Source: an uncultured bacterium
Lineage (GTDB): Bacteria > Bacillota > Clostridia > Lachnospirales > Lachnospiraceae
DNA length: 23,985 bases
Direction: 5' to 3'
Assembly (NCBI GenBank): GCA_905215775.1
Contig: CAJMRM010000049.1
Span: 1-23,985 of the forward strand
Shown: positions 1 to 6,906 of the stretch, one piece after another
How the letters are laid out: every line of letters begins with the position of its first letter
How positions within the stretch are numbered: the first letter of the stretch is position 1
Notes under the pieces: model-generated
Database searches by the model: none
Told to the model about the DNA's origin: nothing
What the model saw: only the letters and a program-made list of their open reading frames with translations
Made by a program: the position numbers and the translations under genes

Positions 1-442
1 TGATGAATGCCATTCTCGGTACGTTGTAGGTATCAGCCTGACGCCATACGTTCTCGGACTGAGGCTCAACACCGCCCTTTGCACAGAAAACGCCGACAGC
101 GCCGTCCAGAACACGCAGGGAACGCTCAACCTCAACAGTGAAGTCTACGTGGCCTGGGGTATCAATGATGTTGATACGGTGCTCCAGAGCGCCTGCCTTG
201 GGCTTCGTCTTTTCCTGAAGAGTCCAGTGGCAGGTGGTAGCGGCTGATGTGATCGTGATACCTCTCTCCTGCTCCTGCTCCATCCAGTCCATGGTAGCTG
301 TGCCTTCGTGAGTATCACCAATTTTATAGTTAATACCAGTGTAATACAGGATACGCTCAGTGGTCGTTGTCTTACCGGCATCGATATGAGCCATAATTCC
401 GATATTTCTGGTTCTCTCCAACGGATATTCTCTTCCAGCCAA
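1..442 (-). CDS. fusA: Elongation factor G, N-terminal part (runs off left edge)
   Basis: EF-G is the ribosomal translocase GTPase of translation elongation. Only the first 147 codons are in the window. The reading frame begins LAGREYPLERTRNIGIMAHI and shows the P-loop AHIDAGKTT, the switch I segment ending in ERGITI, and the G3 motif DTPGH. It continues through the conserved GGVEPQSENVWRQAD segment. About 10-12 residues (around LQEKTKPKAGALE) lie between the CHW and HRINIIDTPGH segments, where proteobacterial EF-G has a shorter linker; from memory this is usual in Clostridia. The start is chosen as TTG at 442 because AGGAGGA sits 8 bases upstream and the next residues match the EF-G N-terminus exactly; there is no suitable ATG. 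It follows rpsG by 15 bases, so it is in the str operon. The identification is firm; the C-terminal domains cannot be assessed. Confidence 0.97.
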   Translation of the reverse strand, partial: MAGREYPLERTRNIGIMAHIDAGKTTTTERILYYTGINYKIGDTHEGTATMDWMEQEQERGITITSAATTCHWTLQEKTKPKAGALEHRINIIDTPGHVDFTVEVERSLRVLDGAVGVFCAKGGVEPQSENVWRQADTYNVPRMAFI

Positions 443-457
443 GGATTTGTCCTCCTT

Positions 458-928
458 TTAGAATCTGTAATGAGCAAATGCCTTGTTGGCCTCTGCCATC
501 TTGTGCATTTCCTCTTTCTTCTTTACAGATGCACCGGTGTTGTTTGCTGCATCCATAATTTCGTTTGCGAGTCTTTCGATCTGGGTCTTTTCAGATCTCT
601 TCCTGGAATAGAGAGTGATCCAGCGAAGTCCCAGGGCCTGTCTTCTCTCCGGTTTAACCTCGATCGGTACCTGGTATGTGGCGCCGCCGATACGTTTTGC
701 CTTAACTTCCAGAACAGGCATGATGTTGTTCATGGCTTCTTCAAAAACCTCTACTGCGTCTTTTCCGGTCTTTGCTGCAACTTCCTCAAAAGCGCCGTAA
801 ACGATCTTCTGAGCAACGCCCCTCTTGCCGTCTAACATGATGTTGTTGATCAGCTTTGTAACAACCTTGTTGTTGTACAGGGGATCTGCTAATACGTCTC
901 TTTTCTGAGTATGTCCTTTACGTGGCAC
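458..928 (-). CDS. rpsG: 30S ribosomal protein S7
   Basis: S7 is a primary binder of the 3' major domain of 16S rRNA and organises the head of the small subunit. The 156-residue product has the normal bacterial length and begins VPRKGHTQKRDVLADPLYNN, followed by the typical S7 body (KRIGGATYQVPIEVKPERR, LGLRWI) and the C-terminal MAEANKAFAHYRF. An in-frame ATG exists 21 bases upstream, but the GTG at 928 is the better start: AGGAGGG lies 7-9 bases before it, and S7 proteins begin at this PRKG segment. In some bacteria S7 represses its own operon by binding the mRNA between rpsL and rpsG; here that spacer is long and structured (see separate entry). The stop codon abuts the fusA ribosome binding site. 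Confidence 0.98.
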   Translation of the reverse strand: MPRKGHTQKRDVLADPLYNNKVVTKLINNIMLDGKRGVAQKIVYGAFEEVAAKTGKDAVEVFEEAMNNIMPVLEVKAKRIGGATYQVPIEVKPERRQALGLRWITLYSRKRSEKTQIERLANEIMDAANNTGASVKKKEEMHKMAEANKAFAHYRF

Positions 929-1202
929 GTTACTTCCCTCCTTAATCATACATAATTGATTAGCTCATCGGTACTCACATGTTTCCATAAAATGTGTTCG
1001 CGCGCGGGTCTATATCTGTGTCCTGCAACCGACAGGTCCAATATCACCGGCACTAAATTACGGAAATCCGGTTTCCGTATACACTTTACTGCTGTTAGTG
1101 GGTCCAAATTTTGTGGAGTCTCAGAGCTTCTGGCTGCCCTCACTGGGGCGGGAAACCCAAACTCCGCTTTGCTACGTTTGGGTAGCAGTAATCGCTTTGC
1201 GA
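929..1202 (-). promoter_or_regulatory. Long structured rpsL-rpsG spacer, candidate S7 regulatory RNA
   Basis: This 274-base spacer inside the str operon holds no convincing gene. Three perfect hairpins can be read: 1187-1195 with 1199-1207 (9 bp, AGTAATCGC, loop of 3), which includes the rpsL stop codon; 1156-1162 with 1176-1182 (7 bp, CCCAAAC/GTTTGGG); and 1059-1066 with 1072-1079 (8 bp, TACGGAAA/TTTCCGTA, loop of 5). None is followed by a clear T-tract in the direction of the operon, so they do not look like terminators. In E. coli the S7 protein binds the mRNA between rpsL and rpsG; a similar role here is inference from position only. A 65-codon frame spans the region but has no recognisable sequence or good ribosome binding site. 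Confidence 0.45.
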
Positions 1203-1622
1203 TTACTTTTTATCTTTCGGTCTCTTTGCACCGTATTTGGAACGGGCCTGCTTTCTGTTGGCTACGCCGGCAGTATCAAGAGTACCTCTGATGATGTGGT
1301 ATCTGGTACCCGGAAGGTCCTTTACACGGCCACCGCGGATCAGAACAACAGAGTGCTCCTGAAGGTTGTGTCCCTCACCCGGGATATAGCTTGTTACTTC
1401 GATACCGTTGGAGAGACGAACTCTGGCGATCTTTCTAAGAGCGGAGTTCGGCTTCTTCGGGGTTGCAGTCTTAACAGCTGTACAAACGCCTCTCTTCTGC
1501 GGAGCGGAAACGTCTGTTGCTTTCTTCTGAAGGGAATTGTATCCTTTCTGAAGAGCCGGAGCTGTGGACTTCTTTGCTGTGGTCTGCCTTCCTTTTCTTA
1601 CTAACTGGTTAAATGTAGGCAT
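1203..1622 (-). CDS. rpsL: 30S ribosomal protein S12
   Basis: S12 lies at the decoding centre of the 30S subunit and affects fidelity. The 139-residue product begins MPTFNQLVRKGRQTT and carries the invariant TPKKPNSALRK loop and the GEGHNLQEHSVVLIRGGRVKDLPG segment. Lys56 and Lys101, equivalent to the classical streptomycin-resistance positions (E. coli Lys43 and Lys88), are both lysine, so the allele looks streptomycin-sensitive. The start is ATG at 1622, with AGGAGG 8 bases upstream. A GTG three codons earlier overlaps the ribosome binding site itself and is rejected. The N-terminal region is longer than in E. coli S12, as in other Firmicutes. It is the first gene of the str operon here, with a predicted leader of about 87 bases. 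Confidence 0.98.
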   Translation of the reverse strand: MPTFNQLVRKGRQTTAKKSTAPALQKGYNSLQKKATDVSAPQKRGVCTAVKTATPKKPNSALRKIARVRLSNGIEVTSYIPGEGHNLQEHSVVLIRGGRVKDLPGTRYHIIRGTLDTAGVANRKQARSKYGAKRPKDKK

Positions 1623-1686
1623 CCTTTTCACCTCCTGTGATATTGTCTGTGGTTGCTGTATTGTTCAGCTTGCTTCTGCGTACAAA

Positions 1687-1715
1687 AATGGGGCGCACCC
1701 CATGCACGCCCCATT
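1687..1715 (-). promoter_or_regulatory. Hairpin at predicted 5' end of str operon mRNA
   Basis: On the minus strand AATGGGGCG (1715-1707) pairs perfectly with CGCCCCATT (1695-1687) around an 11-base loop and is followed by a short T-run. The promoter at 1716-1744 predicts transcription starting near 1709, inside the first arm. The mRNA would therefore begin with a GC-rich stem (GGGCG/CGCCC) followed by AUUUUU. This could protect the 5' end, act as an early attenuator, or serve as the terminator of the upstream transporter operon, whose stop codon is about 110 bases away. The sequence does not decide between these. Confidence 0.5.
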
Positions 1716-1744
1716 ATTATATATAGTCTTTTTCCGGCTGTCAA
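1716..1744 (-). promoter_or_regulatory. Sigma-70 type promoter of the str operon
   Basis: Read on the minus strand: TTGACA at 1744-1739, a 17-base spacer, and TATAAT at 1721-1716. Both hexamers match the housekeeping consensus at every position with ideal spacing, and an A/T-rich stretch precedes the -35. The position, about 90 bases before rpsL, fits a very strong ribosomal protein promoter. It also shows that rpsL-rpsG-fusA can be transcribed independently of rpoBC. Confidence 0.88.
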
Positions 1745-1827
1745 GGAAAAACCTCAAATTTTCCTTCAAAAATGCAGAATTCCGTCCCATGACACGCCAG
1801 ATACAGTTGTCTCATGTTTCCTGTTCT

Positions 1828-3235
1828 TTATAAGCCGGTCCATCCAATGGCCTGAAGGATCGTCAGGCTGGCAAAGGATAACAGGATCTGGCAGCCCAAA
1901 AGCGGCATCAGCCATTTCGCATATCTGGTCCAGTCCACCTTCGCGATAGCCAGAGCTCCCATGAGGGTTCCTGCCGTGGGATACAGGCAGTTGGAGAAAC
2001 CGTCTCCAAACTGGAAGGCCTGAACCGCAACCTGTCTTGTGATGCCGACCAGGTCTGCAATGGGAACCATTAACGGCATTACTGCCGCCGCCTGACCGGA
2101 TCCGGATGGGATCAGGAAATTGATCAGCAGGTTGGCAATGAACATAAAGTTTGCTCCCAGTACAGAACCCATGCTGGAGATCGGGATGGATAACCAGTTC
2201 ACGATGGTATTTAAGATCTGGCCCTGGGACAGGATCACACCGATGCCGTTGGCAAATCCGACAATGAATGCCGCATTGGTCATTTTGGCGCAGCCGTTTA
2301 TAAATTCCTTTGTGGTTCCGTTGACGCCCATTCCGTTGAGCAGTCCGCAGCCTACGGCCAGTACAAAGAAAGTAGCCGCCATCTGATCATAGCTCCAGGA
2401 GAATTTAATGGAGCCGATCACGATCACCGCGATGGCTGCCACCAGGCCCAGCAGGCTGACCATATGTTTCCAGGACATGGAGGTGTGGATCGTTTCCACC
2501 GCTTCGCCCTTGCTTCCCATAAAGTCGGCCACCGACATGCCTTCCTCATAATTCAGGCTCTTCATAGGATCCTTCCGGATCGTTTTCATATAACGCACCG
2601 TGAAGAAATAGCAGATGGCGAAGTTAATAATATTCAGCAGGACACGGACCTCAAATCCCGAAAAGATAGGAAGCTCCGCGATGGGATGCGCAACGCCAAC
2701 GGTAGTGGCATTGGCCCAGCCTACATTAAATCCAGAATAGGCTCCCATGTATACGAACAGAAAGCCGGTAAACGCATCGTATCCGAGACTGGTAGCAAGA
2801 ATGATCCCAATGGGAACCAGCGCGACCACCGGATTGGCAAAGACGCCTGCTGCGCCGCCCACAGACATAAACGCCATGATCAGGAGAGCCAGTACATGGG
2901 CGTTGAGCTTCTTATTGGAAGCAAGGCGTCCAAAGGCCGCGTTGATGGATCCGCTTTTTTCAAGTACAGCGACAGCGCCTCCGCAGAACATGATCATAAA
3001 TATCAGCTTTGCCGACTTATAAAAGCCCGCCATAACCGCCATAAGAACGCCCCAGGGACCCACAGGGGTACTTTCGATCACATGATACGTCCCCGGCGAT
3101 AACCTTATTGAGATTTCCCACCTTCTCCATTTCATAAGCTCCGGCGGGAATGATCCAGGTCAGGACTGCACATACGATCATAAGTATAAATAAAAGTGCG
3201 CATGTGGTTGGAATCTGGAATTTCTTCTTTTCCAT
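1828..3235 (-). pseudogene. YfcC/DcuC-family membrane transporter, interrupted by a 1-base frameshift
   Basis: The reconstructed product is about 468 residues, normal for YfcC-type members of the DcuC family, which carry dicarboxylates, amino acids or peptide-like anions across the membrane. The first part (MEKKKFQIPTTCALLFILMI, then WIIPAGAYE) is read from ATG at 3235, with GAGGAGG upstream. After KVIAG the frame breaks at a GGGG run (plus strand 3091-3094). Removing one G restores IAGTYHVIESTPVGPWG and the remaining 11 or so hydrophobic segments, including the conserved IPSGSGQAAAVMPLM stretch near the C-terminus. Without the repair the first frame stops near 3017. A shorter in-frame start at 3135 would lack the first membrane segment and has a poor ribosome binding site. 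The gene follows the M20 amidohydrolase by 14 bases, so the two form an operon. The defect may be real, a phase-variable run or a sequencing error. Confidence 0.85.
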
Positions 3236-3249
3236 AGTAACCCTCCTCG

Positions 3250-4431
3250 TTATTTTAAAAAGTTTCTTGTATACTGGACGAGAACCGCCGTACCCGCTGC
3301 AATGCAGCTGTCGTCAAAAACATTTTTTGAGTTATGCAGTCCGTGGCGCGTATTCGGATCTGTATCATTTCCAGACCCAAGCCGGAACTGGGCTCCCGGC
3401 GCCAGAAGCGGGAACAGGAAGGAGAAATCCTCTGATCCCAGAGACGGATTCGGTACAGTGATCACATGGTCCGCTCCGATCGTCTCCTCCGCAGCCGTCC
3501 GCAGCGCTCCGATCACACTCCCGTCATTTACCAGGGGCGGCATTCCCTTTTCCCATCGGACCTCTGCATGCCCTCTCATGGCCTCCGCACAGGAACTGGA
3601 GATCCGTTCAATGGCATCCTGCATCTTTTCCCGGCTTTCTGCGTTCAGGCTTCGCAGGGTCCCGCTCATTTCCACAAAATCCGGGATCACGTTGGGAGCT
3701 TTTCCGCCGTGAATGCTTCCTATGGTCATAACCGCCGGGTAAGCCGGGTGATTTTCACGGGATACGACTGTCTGAAGCTGTGCCAGTATGTAACCGCTTA
3801 TGGCAATTGGATCGATGCAGTTTTCCGGGTGCGCCCCATGGCCTCCCTTTCCGCTCACCTTAATATAGAAGGTATCACAGGAGGCGTTGGCCGGTCCCTC
3901 CTTCAGACCGATGGAGCCCGCCGGGTATTCCGGGGATACATGCAGCCCCACCAGCACATCTGGCTTTACAGGCTCATAAAATTTACAGTCCAGAAGTTGT
4001 CTGGCTCCAGTTCCCCGTTCCTCTGCCGGCTGGAATAAGAACAGGACATTTCCGTTCAGCTCATTTCTGAGTTCCGAAAGGACCCTGGCGCAGAACAGAA
4101 GAACCGTGGTGTGAATATCGTGCCCGCAGGAATGACAAACTCTATCCACAGAGGAGGCATACGGAAGATCTGTTTTTTCAGCCATAGGCAGAGCGTCTAT
4201 GTCTTCCCGGATCGCAACCGTTTTTCCCGGCTTTCCTCCCTTCAGAAATCCGACTACCCCTGTCTTCAGGCCGATTTCCATGATCTCGATCCCGTATTCC
4301 TCCAGTTTTTCCCGGATCAGGGCCGTAGTCCTGTGCTCTTCGTTGCTCAGCTCCGGATTTGTGTGCAGATATCTTCGGATTTCGATCATATCTGCTTCGT
4401 ACTGTTTTATAAGTCCGGTCGTATCAGCCAT
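3250..4431 (-). CDS. M20 family metal-dependent amidohydrolase (hippurate/N-acyl amino acid hydrolase type)
   Basis: The protein cleaves an amide bond, probably releasing an amino acid from an N-acyl or N-aroyl conjugate or a short peptide. It has 393 residues, the usual length for subfamily M20D. Expected metal ligands are visible: Cys102 and His104 in CHSCGHDIH, Glu137-Glu138 in QPAEERG, His164 in GLHVS, and His363/His366 in RHGLHN. Arg75 lies in REDIDALP, and the dimerisation lid domain begins near residue 185 (YIKVSGKGGHGAHP). There is no signal peptide, so it acts in the cytoplasm. ATG at 4431 follows AAGGAGG with good spacing. The next gene, 14 bases on, is a YfcC-type transporter, which suggests import followed by hydrolysis. 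The divergent LysR gene is the likely regulator. The exact substrate cannot be read from the sequence. Confidence 0.92.
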   Translation of the reverse strand: MADTTGLIKQYEADMIEIRRYLHTNPELSNEEHRTTALIREKLEEYGIEIMEIGLKTGVVGFLKGGKPGKTVAIREDIDALPMAEKTDLPYASSVDRVCHSCGHDIHTTVLLFCARVLSELRNELNGNVLFLFQPAEERGTGARQLLDCKFYEPVKPDVLVGLHVSPEYPAGSIGLKEGPANASCDTFYIKVSGKGGHGAHPENCIDPIAISGYILAQLQTVVSRENHPAYPAVMTIGSIHGGKAPNVIPDFVEMSGTLRSLNAESREKMQDAIERISSSCAEAMRGHAEVRWEKGMPPLVNDGSVIGALRTAAEETIGADHVITVPNPSLGSEDFSFLFPLLAPGAQFRLGSGNDTDPNTRHGLHNSKNVFDDSCIAAGTAVLVQYTRNFLK

Positions 4432-4472
4432 ATTTTCCTCCTTTTCTTATGAAATTCTGCAATTATAAAAAT

Positions 4473-4500
4473 ATTATAATTTAAATAAAGTTTTTGTAAA
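4473..4500 (-). promoter_or_regulatory. Promoter of the amidohydrolase-transporter operon
   Basis: On the minus strand TTTACA (4500-4495), a 16-base spacer and TATAAT (4478-4473) lie about 40 bases before the M20 start codon, in a very A/T-rich divergent intergenic region. The -35 is one base off consensus and the -10 is perfect. Confidence 0.6.
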
Positions 4501-4535
4501 ATACTTTTTTGCTCATACGGTATACATAAAATGCT

Positions 4536-4552
4536 ATATCCATTGCAGATAT
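4536..4552. promoter_or_regulatory. Inverted repeat, candidate LysR-type operator
   Basis: ATATC at 4536-4540 and GATAT at 4548-4552 form a perfect inverted repeat with a 7-base centre. It overlaps the -35 of the predicted lysR promoter and lies roughly 70-85 bases upstream of the predicted start of the divergent operon. That is close to where LysR-type proteins usually bind to activate the target operon and repress themselves. The arms are short and the assignment is inference. Confidence 0.35.
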
Positions 4553-4572
4553 TCTATATTCTATGGTACAAT
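4543..4572 (+). promoter_or_regulatory. Promoter of the LysR regulator gene
   Basis: TTGCAG (4543-4548), an 18-base spacer and TACAAT (4567-4572) precede the LysR start codon by about 48 bases. Hexamers are near consensus; strength probably moderate. Confidence 0.5.
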
Positions 4573-4619
4573 GTCTCAAGCTAAATATACTTTACATAAT
4601 CCCCGTAAGGAGGAAGCCT

Positions 4620-5564
4620 ATGATCCCCGATGAACGTACTTGTCAATATTTCATAACAATTGCCCGGGAAAAAAACATTTCCCGGGCCGCACGATGTCTT
4701 TATATTTCCCAGCCGTCCTTAAGCCGTTTTCTCACAGGCCTGGAAAAGGAGCTGGGCGCTCCGCTTTTTATACGAAATAACGGGATCCTGTCCCTTACAT
4801 CGGAAGGTGAACTGTTTTTTCAGTACATTACCGATTTAAAGGAAATCGAATCCCGCTTTTCAAAAAATCTCTCATCTCTTTTGCTTCCCCAGAAACGCGC
4901 CTTAAAGATCGGGGCCGGTTCCATCACCAGTCCCTTTCTGGCCGAAAAGGTTTTCCCCATACTCCACAGGGAATACCCCGATGTGGAGCTCTCCCTGACC
5001 GAGGACATTCACGTCAATCTTTTGTCCCGGCTGGACAACGGTGAACTGGACCTGTCTGTGCTGGCTGCTTCCGGAGCAGACGTACTTTCCAACCGCTTTG
5101 TCAAGATCCTTGCCCGTGCCCCAAGGCTTTTTATAATTTCCCGGACCCATCCGCTGGCCGGTCTTGTGGCGTGTCCGGAAAAGAATTCCATAAACGCTCC
5201 CCAGGCATTTTCCCTGCACCATTTGGAAAACCAGGCCTTGATCTCCGGCGTTCCAGGTCAGAAAATATGTGAGGATATCAGTCAGATCGTCACAAAATAC
5301 AAGCTGCACAGCCTTTCTCTGATCCCGGTACAGAATCCCAAAACAAATATAGCCATGGCGGAATGCGGTCTGGCCATTGCCTTTCTTCCCGCCCTTTACG
5401 TGACAGAGCCGGAAGCGCGCCAGGACCTGCTCTATCTCTATTCCGATGATCCTCTTGCCCAGTGGCGTATGACTGTCCGGCATAAAAACAGCTGCCTGAC
5501 CCCCATCGAACGCCGCTTCATCGAGCTTGCTGCCGCCGCCTTTTCAGGAAAGGAGCCGGCATAG
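4620..5564 (+). CDS. LysR family transcriptional regulator
   Basis: A 314-residue DNA-binding regulator of normal LysR length. Residues 5-65 form the winged helix-turn-helix: CQYFITIAREKNISRAA, SQPSLSRFLTGLEKELG, then LFIRNNGILSLTSEG. Residues from about 90 form the two-lobed effector-binding domain, beginning LKIGAGSITSPFLAEKV. The effector is unknown. ATG at 4620 is chosen because AAGGAGG lies 6 bases before it and the HTH then starts at the usual place; an in-frame ATG 57 bases upstream would add residues atypical for the family. It is divergent from the M20 amidohydrolase-transporter operon, and that arrangement in LysR families usually means it controls the neighbour. A terminator overlaps its stop codon. 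Confidence 0.93.
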   Translation: MIPDERTCQYFITIAREKNISRAARCLYISQPSLSRFLTGLEKELGAPLFIRNNGILSLTSEGELFFQYITDLKEIESRFSKNLSSLLLPQKRALKIGAGSITSPFLAEKVFPILHREYPDVELSLTEDIHVNLLSRLDNGELDLSVLAASGADVLSNRFVKILARAPRLFIISRTHPLAGLVACPEKNSINAPQAFSLHHLENQALISGVPGQKICEDISQIVTKYKLHSLSLIPVQNPKTNIAMAECGLAIAFLPALYVTEPEARQDLLYLYSDDPLAQWRMTVRHKNSCLTPIERRFIELAAAAFSGKEPA

Positions 5565-5580
5565 TCCGGCTCCGTTTCTT
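5552..5580 (+). terminator. Terminator of the LysR gene, overlapping its stop codon
   Basis: GGAGCCGG (5552-5559) pairs perfectly with CCGGCTCC (5566-5573). The 6-base loop contains the TAG stop, and GTTTCTT follows. Because the gene on the other strand ends at 5598, the stem may also stop convergent minus-strand transcription, although the T-tract there (TTTCCT) is weak. Confidence 0.7.
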
Positions 5581-5597
5581 ATCCCTGCACTTCTTTC

Positions 5598-5999
5598 CTA
5601 GCCCACACAGAACATATCCGCTGTCACATCTGCCAGCAGCTTCCCGTTCTCATCGGTCACCTCGCCCCGGACGATGGTGATGGCCCGGCCGCGGCGCACC
5701 AGGATCCCCCGGGCCGTTACCTTTCCCTGGGAGACGTTGCCGATAAAATTCACGTGGGCGCTCTGGGTCACATATTTTCTCCCATCGGCCCGGGCGGTCA
5801 GCCCCGTTACCACATCCGCCAGGGAATAAAGGAGTCCGCCGTGGATCATGCCCATGATGTTGAGTCCGTCCGGATGGACCTCCATAGAGATCTCGCTGCA
5901 CTCGGTGGAGATCTTTTCGATCTTCATATGATTATGACGCATGAATGGATTATTTGCCAGATATTCGTCTGCATTCAGACAGTTCTTTTCTTCTGCCAT
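5598..5999 (-). CDS. PaaI-type hotdog-fold thioesterase
   Basis: A 133-residue single hotdog domain likely to hydrolyse an acyl-CoA or aryl-CoA thioester in the cytoplasm. The diagnostic segment is MIHGGLLYSLADVVTGLTA: His53-Gly54-Gly55 forms the active-site loop and Asp62 is in the position of the catalytic acid of PaaI-like enzymes. The later strand HVNFIGNVSQGKVTARG is also typical. ATG at 5999 is chosen over an upstream in-frame ATG at 6071 because an AAAGGA sequence lies about 8 bases before it and the longer version would overlap the preceding gene. It is 55 bases downstream of the glycosyltransferase and probably co-transcribed. The substrate is unknown; the fold assignment is solid. 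Confidence 0.88.
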   Translation of the reverse strand: MAEEKNCLNADEYLANNPFMRHNHMKIEKISTECSEISMEVHPDGLNIMGMIHGGLLYSLADVVTGLTARADGRKYVTQSAHVNFIGNVSQGKVTARGILVRRGRAITIVRGEVTDENGKLLADVTADMFCVG

Positions 6000-6054
6000 G
6001 TGTTTTCCTTTCTGTTTCCGGCCCGGAGCCGGGTATTTTAACGCTCCTATCTTA

Positions 6055-6768
6055 CTATAAGTATCTGCCATTTACAAATCTTTCATTCCCAGAAACGGCT
6101 GGAAGCCGTCCGGATACCAGAGCCGCCTCCCGGTATCTCCGGTTAAACTCCAGCTCTCTTCCATAATAATACTGTTCCCTGGGACCAAACGCCTCTCCCT
6201 GCCTCCTCATGGACTCCAGGATCCGCAGATTCCGCTCCGGGTCCCGGATCCGCAGCTTCCGGTGCTCGATCCAGATGTCTTCCTTCCATATAATACCAAA
6301 TGGTTGTACAGTTTCATGGACTCTGCCCCTCCACACGGCCTCCGGTCCCCTTCGGATCAGCCGTTCCCGGTAAAAGGCGGCCGCCAGGGAACCGTCCCTG
6401 TGAAACGCCGCCGCATATTTCATCATCACCATATCCGGCAGACCGTTTCCCTGCCCCAGCCGGCGTTTCAGCTCCATCAGCCTCTGCCTCTGGTCCGGGC
6501 GCACCACATCGTCGGCGTCCAGCCAGAACAGATAGGTCCCCTTTCCCTGGGAAAACGAAAAATTCCTGGCTGCGGAAAAGTCGTCCCTCCACGGAAAATC
6601 AAAGATCCTGGCCCCGCGCTCCCTGGCTACATCCTTTGTCCCGTCTGTGGAACCGGTATCTGTCACAAGGATCTCATCCGGAAATCCGGCCACACTGTCC
6701 AGACACCGGCCAAGCACCTCTTCCTCATTCTTCACGATCATACAGAGGCTCACGGATACCACCGCCAT
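6055..6768 (-). CDS. Family 2 glycosyltransferase, probably C-terminally truncated
   Basis: A 237-residue cytoplasmic glycosyltransferase of the SunS/WaaE-like GT2 type, transferring sugar from a nucleotide-sugar donor. Visible motifs are SVSLCMIVKNEEEVLGRCLD at the N-terminus, the nucleotide-binding VTDTGSTDGT (residues 35-44), and the metal-binding DAD at 84-86 in FWLDADDVV. The VHETVQPFG segment is typical of the family. Relatives usually continue after the REQYYYGRELEFNRRYREA segment into TPR-like helices, whereas this frame ends about 20 residues later with an unrelated tail. It therefore looks like a remnant whose 3' part has been lost. The ribosome binding site before ATG at 6768 is weak. 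Acceptor unknown; it may or may not still be active. Confidence 0.8.
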   Translation of the reverse strand: MAVVSVSLCMIVKNEEEVLGRCLDSVAGFPDEILVTDTGSTDGTKDVARERGARIFDFPWRDDFSAARNFSFSQGKGTYLFWLDADDVVRPDQRQRLMELKRRLGQGNGLPDMVMMKYAAAFHRDGSLAAAFYRERLIRRGPEAVWRGRVHETVQPFGIIWKEDIWIEHRKLRIRDPERNLRILESMRRQGEAFGPREQYYYGRELEFNRRYREAALVSGRLPAVSGNERFVNGRYL

Positions 6769-6818
6769 CCCCGCTTTCTCACAGCTTTACTGCCAGTATA
6801 TGTCTTTCGCGAAAACAG

Positions 6819-6847
6819 TTGAATGTTTCCCGGAAAAGCCTTACAAT
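6819..6847 (+). promoter_or_regulatory. Promoter of the hydroxyacid dehydrogenase gene
   Basis: TTGAAT (6819-6824), a 17-base spacer and TACAAT (6842-6847) lie about 60 bases before the start codon at 6907. Each hexamer is one base off consensus and the spacing is ideal. Confidence 0.65.
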
Positions 6848-6906
6848 AAAACCATGAAAACGACACGGAGCCAGAATCGCTCCGGTCCCGCAAGGAGGAA
6901 CCTGAT

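Noticed and set aside
946..1143. 65-codon frame filling the rpsL-rpsG spacer
   Set aside because: It starts at a GTG without a proper ribosome binding site, its product looks like no known protein, and it overlaps clear RNA stems.
1203..1622. Possible streptomycin-resistance change in rpsL
   Set aside because: Lys56 and Lys101 are unchanged.
3091..3094. Programmed ribosomal frameshift in the transporter gene
   Set aside because: There is no recognisable +1 shift signal (stop codon or rare codon at the site, or stimulatory structure); a simple one-base insertion is more likely.
4902..5483. 193-codon frame antisense to the LysR gene
   Set aside because: It lies wholly opposite a well-supported regulator gene and shows no motif.
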